A program made the position numbers and the translations under genes. The notes below the pieces were generated by a model. The model ran no database searches. It was not told where the DNA came from and saw only the letters and a program-made list of their open reading frames with translations. This document shows, in pieces, positions 33,802-40,624 of a stretch of DNA of 64,000 nt. The DNA comes from Deltaproteobacteria bacterium GWC2_55_46. Its GTDB lineage: Bacteria > Desulfobacterota > GWC2-55-46. Where the stretch lies: assembly GCA_001595385.3 (NCBI GenBank), contig LVEI03000001.1, positions 1,703,501 to 1,767,500 on the forward strand, given 5' to 3'. Position 1 is the stretch's first letter. Each line of letters opens with the position of its first letter.

Positions 33802-35988
33802 TTATACCATGAGCCTGGAGAGGTCCGCAATTTCAAAATAGAGGCCCCTTACCGAGTTGAGGAGCCTCAGGCGGTTTGTCCTTATCCGCTCGTCCTCTGC
33901 CATGACCATCACATGGTCGAAAAAGACGTCTATCCTGTCCTTTATCGAGGCGAGGGCCTCGAAGGCCTTTTCGTACTCGCCCCTGCCGCGGTGGGCCTCC
34001 ATGAGTGGGGCTATCTCTGAGCTCGCCTTGAAGAGCTCCGTTTCCTGAGATTCGCTGAAGAGCGAGGCTTCAGGGGCGCTCTTGTCAGTGGCGACATTTT
34101 TAAGGATATTGGAGACGCGCTTGAATGCGGTCACGAGCCTCGCGCAGTCAGGATGCGACTTGAAGGCTTCGAGGGCCTTGATCCTCTTTACCGCGTCTGG
34201 CAGGTCGGACCACGGGGCCGAGAGTACCGCGTCTATTGAGTCGTGCGAGAGCCCCTGTGAGAGGAGCTGGTTCCTGAGCCGTTCCTTGAAGAACTCCAGC
34301 ACGTCTGAGCGCACTTCATCCGCGGGCCTGGTAAGCTTCGAGGAAAGAAGGCCCAGGGATGAATCGACAAGCCCATCGAGGGACAGGCGCAGCTCTTTGT
34401 CGAGGATAATGGCTATGACGCCCAGCGCCTGCCTTCTCAGCGCGTAGGGGTCCTGCGCTCCTGTGGGGATGAGCCCCACGCCGAAGCAGCCGGTTATGGT
34501 GTCGGTCTTGTCGGCTATGCTCACTATCGCGCCGGGGATGGAGGCCGGGAGCGCCCCACCGGAGGCTGTCGGCAGGTAATGCTCGTATATGGCGGTGCTT
34601 ACCTCCGGGGCCTCACCGTTTTTTGCCGCGTAGACCGAGCCCATGATGCCCTGGAGCTTCGGGAACTCGCCTACGACCCCTGATGTAAGGTCGGCTTTCG
34701 CAAGTATCGCCGCCCTTCCTATTATGTATTTGGAGTAAAGGCCTGGGGCTGTCGCCTTTCGGTCATATTTGGCGGGGTTGAAACGTTCGGTCGCGTAATC
34801 GGATGGCTTCTCTTCGGCCTCCATGGCTTTTGAAAGACCAAGCATGGCGCCTATGGAAAGGGCCAGAGAGGTGAACCTCTCGACCTTCTCGTAAGAGGTG
34901 CCGAGCCTGGCCTGGAAGACTACCCCCCTGAGCTTCTCGACGCGCTCTACAAGCGGCCTGTGCACGTCCTGCTCATAGTAGAACTTGGCGTCGTTGAGAC
35001 GGGCCCTCAGTACGCGCTCGTTCCCCTTCCTCACCACGTCCATGTCGGTTGCGAGGGTGTTGGCTACAGTTATGAAGTACGGAAGGAGGGCGCCTTCGGG
35101 GCCGGCGATGGAGAAGTACCTCTGGTGCTCGCGCATGGCGTTCACGATGATATCCCTCGGCAGCTCTAAAAACTCGCGGTCAAAGGAGCCTCTCAAGACC
35201 ACAGGGTATTCGACAAGGTAGGCGATCTCCTCAAGAAGGCCCTCGTCCGCCACGACCTCGCCACCGGCCTCCCTTGCCGCCTTCTCTATCCCCTCGGCGA
35301 TTATCTTCTTCCTCTCGGCAGGGTCCGTTATCACATAGGCCTTACGGAGCCCCTCGATGTATGAATCCACGGAGCCCACTTTTATGGGCTTGAGCCCGGA
35401 GGCCGTTCTTTCGGAAAGGAACCTGTGGCCGTAGGTCAGGTTAGAGCTTTTTATGTGGCCATACGCAAGGTCTACCGTCTCCCCGCCGAATATGACGAGC
35501 ATCCAGTGGATAGGCCTTGAAAACGATATGTCGTAGGAGCCCCATCTCATGGATTTGGGCATGAACTCCTGGGAGATGGTGTTTATGATGACGTCAGGGA
35601 GTATCTTCGCCGTATCTTCTCCCGTTACTTCCTTTACGGCCATCACGTACTCGCCCTTGTCGGTCTTGACGTTTTTTATGTCCTTGATGTCAACGCCCTG
35701 CGACTTCGCGAAGCCGAGGAGCGCGCCCGTAGGCTTTCCTGCCGCGTCATAGGCGGCCTTAATCTGCGGGCCTTTTACCTCCAGCCTCGAATCGGGCTGC
35801 CTCTCGGCGAGCCCCTCCACTATAAGGGTAAGGCGCCTCGGCGTCCCAAGCGTCCTTATGGAGCTGAAGGTGAGCCTCCTCGTCTCAAGCCCTTTTCTGA
35901 GGAATCCAACGAGCGCTGAAAGCGCCCTCGGGACAACGCCCGCCGGGAGTTCTTCGGTCCCTATCTCGAAAAGGAGGTCTTTAGCCAT
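33802..35988 (-). CDS. glyS: Glycyl-tRNA synthetase beta subunit
   Basis: A 728-residue protein that begins MAKDLLFEIGTEELPAGVV, the standard start of GlyS. It continues with LGTPRRLTLIVEGLAER, DISFSRPIHWML, and a C-terminal anticodon-binding-like part (EAPEASLFSESQE-type region followed by a helical end). GlyS pairs with the alpha subunit GlyQ to charge tRNA-Gly. glyQ is usually directly upstream, but here the upstream neighbour is a divergent response regulator. The ATG at 35988 has AGAGGG upstream; an in-frame extension of 20 residues is unlikely. Confidence 0.95.
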   Translation of the reverse strand: MAKDLLFEIGTEELPAGVVPRALSALVGFLRKGLETRRLTFSSIRTLGTPRRLTLIVEGLAERQPDSRLEVKGPQIKAAYDAAGKPTGALLGFAKSQGVDIKDIKNVKTDKGEYVMAVKEVTGEDTAKILPDVIINTISQEFMPKSMRWGSYDISFSRPIHWMLVIFGGETVDLAYGHIKSSNLTYGHRFLSERTASGLKPIKVGSVDSYIEGLRKAYVITDPAERKKIIAEGIEKAAREAGGEVVADEGLLEEIAYLVEYPVVLRGSFDREFLELPRDIIVNAMREHQRYFSIAGPEGALLPYFITVANTLATDMDVVRKGNERVLRARLNDAKFYYEQDVHRPLVERVEKLRGVVFQARLGTSYEKVERFTSLALSIGAMLGLSKAMEAEEKPSDYATERFNPAKYDRKATAPGLYSKYIIGRAAILAKADLTSGVVGEFPKLQGIMGSVYAAKNGEAPEVSTAIYEHYLPTASGGALPASIPGAIVSIADKTDTITGCFGVGLIPTGAQDPYALRRQALGVIAIILDKELRLSLDGLVDSSLGLLSSKLTRPADEVRSDVLEFFKERLRNQLLSQGLSHDSIDAVLSAPWSDLPDAVKRIKALEAFKSHPDCARLVTAFKRVSNILKNVATDKSAPEASLFSESQETELFKASSEIAPLMEAHRGRGEYEKAFEALASIKDRIDVFFDHVMVMAEDERIRTNRLRLLNSVRGLYFEIADLSRLMV

Positions 35989-36032
35989 TTTCCCTCTGGT
36001 CAAAGTGTAAGTTGCAGACCAATTTATCAAAA

Positions 36033-36078
36033 ATATGATTATTTTCAACCCCTTTTCGCTCAGGGGCTATAATCATAT
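36033..36078. promoter_or_regulatory. Large dyad in the glyS/response regulator divergent promoter region
   Basis: ATATGATTAT (36033-36042) pairs exactly with ATAATCATAT (36069-36078). Inside is a second dyad, CCCCT...AGGGG. The right arm overlaps TATAAT (36068-36073), a candidate -10 for the + strand regulator. On the - strand TTGAAA, 16 bases, TAAATT within this region is a candidate promoter for glyS. The dyad could be an operator or a hairpin. Confidence 0.55.
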
Positions 36079-36088
36079 TGTGAGGCCC

Positions 36089-37402
36089 ATGCGAAAGGTG
36101 CTTATCACAACCGACGACAGCCGCACATTGGGCGCACTGCGCTTGCATCTCGGGAGATACTGCGCCCTTGCGTCCTCGGCCTTAAGCGAGGCCGCCGAGG
36201 CCTTTGCCGCTACCCGGCCCGATGCCGTGATACTGGACCTTGACGGCGCGGGGGTAAGGGCGATCGAGGAGGTCCGCTCGATAGACCCGGGGGCCAATAT
36301 CATCGTGCTTACCTCAAGGCACGAGCTTGAGACGACCGTGGAGGTCATCAGAAAGGGCGCTTTCGACTGCCTCTTCAACCCGTTGGACTTGGATGAACTC
36401 GATGAGTCCCTTAAAAGGGTCTTCAACGGATTGGACCTCCACCGGAGTCTCGGCGATATAACGCCCTTGGCGGAATACAGGGCAGAGACGATAGTTGGCG
36501 GGAGCAGGGCCATGGAGGAGATATTCAAGACCATCGGCATCGCATCCCAGTCAAAGGTGACGATACTCATACAGGGCGAAAGCGGCACCGGAAAAGAGCT
36601 TATCGCCAGGGCCATACACTCAAGCTCGGAAGACAGGACAAGGCCTTTCGTAGCGATAAACTGCTCTGCCCTCGTCGAGACCCTCCTTGAAAGCGAGCTC
36701 TTCGGCCATGAGAAAGGCGCTTTCACCGGCGCGCTTTTCAGGAAGGAGGGCAAGTTCGAGGCCGCCCGCGGCGGCACGGTATTCCTTGACGAGATTGGCG
36801 AGATGAGCCAGGCCCTGCAGGTTAAGTTGCTGCGGGTGCTGCAGGAGAGGAGCTTTGAGCGCGTTGGCGGGAGCGAGACCATAAGGACCGACGTAAGGGT
36901 CATCGCCGCTACCAACAGCGACCTTAAAACACTTACCGCCGGGGGCGCCTTCAGGGAGGACCTCTACTACAGGCTCAAGGTCATAACGATAGACGTGCCG
37001 CCTTTGAGGCAGAGGAAAGAGGATATTCCTCTGCTTGCAGCTTACCTCCTTGAGAAGGCCAACAGGGAGCTGCACAAAAAGGTCACGAAGGCGCCTCAAG
37101 AGGTGATCGACAGGCTTATAACCTACGGTTGGCCGGGCAACGTCCGTGAGCTGGAGAATGTCATAACCAGGGGGGTAGTGCTCGCCAGGGGGGATGTCCT
37201 CTCCGATGTCTGCATGGCTGAAGGCGGGGAAGGCAGCCTTGAGGAGGTGTGGTCGCCCGCAACGCTTTCCGACGTCGAGCGCGCGCACATCTCAAAGACC
37301 CTTATACAGACCCGCTGGAACAAGTCGAGGGCGGCCGTGCTCCTGGGTGTATCGCTTCCGAGGCTTGAAAGGAAGATAGTCAAATACGGCCTTAAGCCCT
37401 AA
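36089..37402 (+). CDS. Sigma54-dependent NtrC-family response regulator
   Basis: A protein of 437 residues. A receiver domain (1-120) carries Asp50 in VILDLDG as the likely phosphorylation site. An AAA+ domain (about 140-370) has Walker A GESGTGKE (Lys169), the sigma54-contact loop GAFTGA near residue 212, and Walker B GGTVFLDEIGEM. A Fis-type helix-turn-helix is at the end (RWNKSRAAVLLGVSLPRLER). The receiver has Asn97 where a lysine is conserved (LFNP instead of x-x-K-P), which may weaken phosphorylation-driven switching. No sensor kinase is adjacent. Stop codons of this and the convergent gene overlap. Confidence 0.92.
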   Translation: MRKVLITTDDSRTLGALRLHLGRYCALASSALSEAAEAFAATRPDAVILDLDGAGVRAIEEVRSIDPGANIIVLTSRHELETTVEVIRKGAFDCLFNPLDLDELDESLKRVFNGLDLHRSLGDITPLAEYRAETIVGGSRAMEEIFKTIGIASQSKVTILIQGESGTGKELIARAIHSSSEDRTRPFVAINCSALVETLLESELFGHEKGAFTGALFRKEGKFEAARGGTVFLDEIGEMSQALQVKLLRVLQERSFERVGGSETIRTDVRVIAATNSDLKTLTAGGAFREDLYYRLKVITIDVPPLRQRKEDIPLLAAYLLEKANRELHKKVTKAPQEVIDRLITYGWPGNVRELENVITRGVVLARGDVLSDVCMAEGGEGSLEEVWSPATLSDVERAHISKTLIQTRWNKSRAAVLLGVSLPRLERKIVKYGLKP

Positions 37403-38169
37403 CGCTCCTCTTCCCCTGATACAAGCGGCGGGACGAATATCTTGCGCCTCTGCAGGATTACGGAGAGCGAGGCGGCCGATATCGGGTCGTATAGCTTGAG
37501 CCCTGAGACAGCCTCTATCCCGTTTATCTCCCGCGACCAGACGATAAGGCCCCTGCTCCTGACGCTTAGAAGCCTTATGATGACGAAGACCGTGGCATCG
37601 GCGTTCAGCGGGGCCCCCATGTACCTTATCCTTATGCCGTGCTTCGAGATGTCAGAGGTCTGCGCGAAAGGCCTGGACGGGGATGCATCGTCTTCTACCA
37701 GGCAATCCTCCGCCCAGCACAGGCGCCTCTCTTTTCTCCTGTTATCGTCAAGGCCCCTGTACATGGCGAAAAACGCCGAGAGGTTCGCTCCTGTCGCCCC
37801 CTCGACCTTCTTCAGGAGCTCTTTCACGTCAAAGGGCTTTATGAGGTATTTTTCGTTGAGCATTGTGATGACGGAGTGGCCTTCGAGATCGGCGCAGGCG
37901 TCTTCGGTCATGAAAAGGAATTTTTCCTTCATGCTGGCGTAGGCCTTGAGGGTATTCAGGTAAAGCCCCATGCCGTCGAGCCCCGGAAGGCGCATGCCGG
38001 TTATCACCAGGTCGAACTCCGACTCTTTGATCTTCCAGTACGCCTCAGTGCCGTCCGAGGCGGCAACCACGTTGTAGCCTGCATTGGTCAGGACCTCCGA
38101 GCACAGGCTCCGTAAGCCTTCGTCATCGTCAACGAAAAGAATGCGCTTTTTCTCGATCTGTTCTTCCAT
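37399..38169 (-). CDS. Degenerate receiver domain-PilZ-like protein
   Basis: A 256-residue protein. The receiver (about 8-120) keeps the acidic patch (VDDDEG) and the conserved Lys111 (LIKPFD). The phosphoacceptor is replaced by Gly58 (LVITGMRLPG instead of LVITDM). The C-terminal half has RRKERR followed by TSDISKHGIRI, the RxxxR and D-x-S-x-x-G pattern of PilZ, which binds cyclic di-GMP. It probably acts without phosphorylation, as a c-di-GMP effector or protein-binding module. The ATG at 38169 has AAAAGGTG upstream. It converges on the NtrC-type gene with a 4-base overlap. Confidence 0.82.
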   Translation of the reverse strand: MEEQIEKKRILFVDDDEGLRSLCSEVLTNAGYNVVAASDGTEAYWKIKESEFDLVITGMRLPGLDGMGLYLNTLKAYASMKEKFLFMTEDACADLEGHSVITMLNEKYLIKPFDVKELLKKVEGATGANLSAFFAMYRGLDDNRRKERRLCWAEDCLVEDDASPSRPFAQTSDISKHGIRIRYMGAPLNADATVFVIIRLLSVRSRGLIVWSREINGIEAVSGLKLYDPISAASLSVILQRRKIFVPPLVSGEEER

Positions 38170-38308
38170 GTGCACCTTTTCAGGGCGGCTTTTGTCTCTG
38201 GGCAGGACTCTGGAAGCGCGGGGGGAAGACGCGGGAATGGTCGAACGGGGAACCGGTTGCCGGAGGATCCGTTATTGGAGAGTTTTGGCAAGCCGCCTTC
38301 TCAAATTA

Positions 38309-38336
38309 ACTGTAATGCTTGAATATTTTTTGTCAA
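38309..38336 (-). promoter_or_regulatory. Candidate promoter for the receiver-PilZ gene
   Basis: Read on the - strand: TTGACA (38336-38331), 16 bases, TACAGT (38314-38309), about 140 bases upstream of the start codon. Perfect -35, moderate -10. Confidence 0.45.
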
Positions 38337-38383
38337 GGTGGTTTCTCGCGCCGCTAAAAGGCGCGCCCCCTGTCAGAAACGCC

Positions 38384-38413
38384 TTGACAAGGAAAGGTTA
38401 TATTTCATAAAAT
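38384..38413 (+). promoter_or_regulatory. Promoter for the tRNA and downstream genes
   Basis: TTGACA (38384-38389), 18 bases, TAAAAT (38408-38413), about 90 bases before the tRNA. It may also drive the zinc-ribbon, RNase H and RNase P genes behind it. Confidence 0.6.
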
Positions 38414-38502
38414 ACATTGTCGAAGTAAGGACAACCCCGATTTCAGTTCCGCAGCCGGCATGGGCCGGGCGGTTCCGGCACGGTTTTCCCGAATCCCCCC
38501 GA

Positions 38503-38578
38503 GGGCCCATAGCTCAGTTGGAAGAGCCACCGGCTCATAACCGGTCGGTCCCTGGTTCGAGCCCAGGTGGGCCCACCA
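38503..38578 (+). tRNA. tRNA with CAT anticodon (Ile2 or elongator Met)
   Basis: A 76-base cloverleaf: acceptor GGGCCCA/TGGGCCC, D-stem GCTC/GAGC, anticodon stem ACCGG/CCGGT with loop CTCATAA, T-arm CCTGG-TTCGAGC-CCAGG, discriminator A and encoded CCA. It is not the initiator, because position 1 pairs with 72 and the anticodon stem lacks the three G:C pairs. The acceptor pairs C4:G69 and C5:G68 match determinants known for TilS recognition in E. coli tRNA-Ile2, so lysidine-modified tRNA-Ile is a serious alternative to elongator Met. Confidence 0.93.
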
Positions 38579-38602
38579 AAACAATCAGCCCCGGAGGCTT
38601 TA

Positions 38603-39331
38603 TTGATAAACACCTTGAGAGTCCTTGAACAGATACAGAGGATAGACCTCGAAGTCAAGGCCATCGAGGACGAGGAAAAGCAGTACGTCGCTGAAATGGA
38701 CGCGCTCGGCGCCGAGCTCAAGGCGGCAACAGAGGCCATCGAGGCCATTGAAGCCCAGGCGGAAGCGTTGAGGACGCAGCTCAAGGAGATAGACGAGAAG
38801 ATAAGGGAGAGCTCCGAGAGGGTGGCGAAGGACGAGCGCAGGCTCAACTCGGTCAAGAACGACCGTGAGCTCAACGCCATAACAAAAGAGATAAACGGCG
38901 CGAACAAGAGCAAGAAGCAGGGGGAGCAGGACAAGTCCACGCTCGCCGCAAAGATCTCTGAAAAGGAGAGCGCGCTTAATCTAAGGAAAGAGGCCGCCAG
39001 GGCCAGGGAAGAGGAATTCGGAAGGCTCTCCGGCGGGGTCGAGGGCAAGAGAAGCGGCTGGAAAGAGGCCGTTGACGCGAAGCTCAAGTCGAAGGACGAG
39101 ATAAAGAATCGTCTGAGGCCCGATATATATAAGAAGTACGAGATGATACGTTCCAGGAGAGGCGGCCTGGGTCTCGTGACCGTAAAGAACGAAATATGCC
39201 AGGGCTGCTTCACGCACATCCCCCCGCAGGTCTACATAATGCTCAAGAGAGGGACTGAAGAGCTTCAGTCCTGCCCCCACTGCCACCGGCTGCTGTACGT
39301 TGAGACCCCTACAGAGTTAGAGGCCGTCTGA
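38603..39331 (+). CDS. Coiled-coil protein with C4-type zinc ribbon
   Basis: A 242-residue protein. Residues 5-175 form a long charged coiled coil. The C-terminal part has CQGC and CPHC pairs (ICQGCFTHIPPQV, then QSCPHCHRLLY), a C4 zinc ribbon of the COG1579 type. The function is poorly defined; nucleic-acid binding has been suggested for the family. The TTG at 38603 is preferred because GGAGG lies five bases upstream. An in-frame ATG at 38567 would place the start inside the tRNA. The next gene starts two bases after the stop. Confidence 0.85.
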   Translation: MINTLRVLEQIQRIDLEVKAIEDEEKQYVAEMDALGAELKAATEAIEAIEAQAEALRTQLKEIDEKIRESSERVAKDERRLNSVKNDRELNAITKEINGANKSKKQGEQDKSTLAAKISEKESALNLRKEAARAREEEFGRLSGGVEGKRSGWKEAVDAKLKSKDEIKNRLRPDIYKKYEMIRSRRGGLGLVTVKNEICQGCFTHIPPQVYIMLKRGTEELQSCPHCHRLLYVETPTELEAV

Positions 39332-39333
39332 AG

Positions 39334-39909
39334 ATGTCCCAAAGGGACGACGACCTGGCAAGAAGATTTCTAAAAGAGATTTCAAAGACACTCGATGTCT
39401 GCGCTGCCGCTAAAAAAGTCGGCATCACGGAAGACGAGGCAAGGTCCATATTCAAAGGCCTTGCCGGAGAGCCTGTCCAGGAGCCCCTCTTCAAGGCCCC
39501 GGTTTCGGGTCTTTACGAGATAAGGGTAGACGGGGCCTCTCGCGGCAACCCTGGCCAGGCTGGCGCGGGGGCGATAATAAAAGACCCCCAGGGCAATATC
39601 GTAAGAGAGCTCAGGAAGTACCTCGGGGTGACCACCAACAACATGGCCGAGTATCATGCGCTTGTCATGGCCCTTACAGAGGCCGTATCCATGGGGGTCG
39701 CAGAGGTAGAGGTCTTCGCCGACTCAGAGCTTATGGTAAAGCAGGTCACAGGGGTCTACAGGGTCAAGAGCGAGGACTTGAGGCCCCTTTTCGAAGAGGC
39801 CAAAAGGCTTTTTAAAGGCTTCAGGGCCTCAAAGATAGTCCACGTTTACAGGGAGGAGAACAGCCTTGCCGACAAGCTGGCCAACGAGGCCATCGAGCGG
39901 CGGGCTTGA
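39334..39909 (+). CDS. RNase HI-like protein
   Basis: A 191-residue protein. The first 50 residues are helical and Lys/Asp-rich and may form a helix-turn-helix. Residues 60-190 are an RNase H domain with all four acidic catalytic residues: Asp66 (VDGASRGNPG), Glu106 (NNMAEYHAL), Asp130 (VFADSEL) and Asp180 (NSLADKLA). It should cleave RNA in RNA-DNA hybrids. It resembles the shorter RNase H type without the basic protrusion of the E. coli enzyme. It sits directly between the zinc-ribbon gene and RNase P RNA. Confidence 0.88.
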   Translation: MSQRDDDLARRFLKEISKTLDVCAAAKKVGITEDEARSIFKGLAGEPVQEPLFKAPVSGLYEIRVDGASRGNPGQAGAGAIIKDPQGNIVRELRKYLGVTTNNMAEYHALVMALTEAVSMGVAEVEVFADSELMVKQVTGVYRVKSEDLRPLFEEAKRLFKGFRASKIVHVYREENSLADKLANEAIERRA

Positions 39910-39935
39910 AAGTTTTCTTATCATCAGGCGGCAAC

Positions 39936-40317
39936 GCCGGAGGATGCCGGGCGGCCGCTGGCTTTTAAGCCAGAGGAAAGTCCGGACACCATAGGGCAGG
40001 GAGGTCGCTAACGGCGACCGGGGGCGACCCCAGGGAAAGGGCCACAGAAAATATACCGCCGCGCGTCGAGCGCGGTAAGGGTGAAAAGGCGGGGTAAGAG
40101 CCCACCAGCCTGCCGGGTGACCGGCAGGGCTTGGCAACCCCCTCCCGGTGCAAGGCCAAATAGGTTCCGCTTCAAGGACGGCCCGTCCTTCATCCCTCAA
40201 GGAGGGCGGAACGGGTTGGCTGCTCGAGCCTGCTGGCAACAGCAGGCCCAGATGAATGGCCGCCGCCCGGTTTCGACCGGGAACAAGATCCGGCTTATGG
40301 CATCCTCCGGCTTTTTT
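39936..40317 (+). ncRNA. rnpB: RNase P RNA, bacterial class A
   Basis: The conserved core is visible: GAGGAAAGTCCGGACACC near the 5' side, CACAGAAAAT, AACCCCCTCCCGG, and the 3' AGATGAATGGCCGCC with ACAAGATCCGGCTTAT. The P1 helix is formed by GCCGGAGGATGCC (39936-39948) and its exact complement at 40299-40311. A run of six T follows at once and marks the end of the transcript. It is the catalytic RNA that matures tRNA 5' ends. The 5' end is placed at P1; a few bases of uncertainty remain. Confidence 0.95.
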
Positions 40318-40624
40318 GCTCTATAATAGAACGACAAACAGGAGACGGGACAGGCTTCCTCCCCCGCGGCTCTACCCGTGCCCGCATGGATCTTTGATCT
40401 TTTGATCTTTTTGATCCAGGGGGGCGCCGGGATCTGTTCTTCCAGCCTTATCCTCTCCGTTTAAGTCTCTCATGCGCGCGGGTTTGCTTTAAGTGGTCTG
40501 TCACCGGTTTTTTGCGCGTATCCTCTTAACATGACGCTTTTTTGACAACTCGGTCCCCATGCTTTCGGATGCGGCTCTTTGAGTCTTTGCAGGGCCGGCA
40601 ACAATCTATCGGGTCAATGCTCAG
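40318..40624 (+). other. Leader region of the cyclase gene with GATC ladder
   Basis: About 305 bases without a gene. TATAAT occurs at 40322-40327, without a clear -35. At 40389-40416 four GATC sites are separated by three, four and five T in order. No other gene was found. Confidence 0.55.
40389..40416. repeat. GATC ladder with growing T spacers
   Basis: GATC at 40389, 40396, 40404 and 40413, with spacers T3, T4 and T5. Four GATC sites in 28 bases is far above chance. The cause may be slippage of a short repeat or a cluster of methylation sites. Confidence 0.7.

Larger units (their letters stand above)
38170..38502. other. Intergenic region between PilZ-type gene and tRNA
   Basis: About 330 bases without a gene. 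It contains promoter candidates for both directions and a short hairpin CGCGCC (38347-38352) with GGCGCG (38360-38365). Nothing else was recognised. Confidence 0.6.

Noticed and set aside
36035-36088. Extended N-terminus of the NtrC-type regulator
   Set aside because: The extension would be read from the dyad and the promoter; the receiver starts at MRKVLITTDD.
38567-38602. ATG start of the zinc-ribbon gene at 38567
   Set aside because: It lies inside the tRNA 3' end and adds residues without homology; TTG 38603 has the ribosome binding site.
40322-40327. TATAAT just after rnpB as promoter of the cyclase gene
   Set aside because: No -35 element at a suitable distance; it is 300 bases from the gene.
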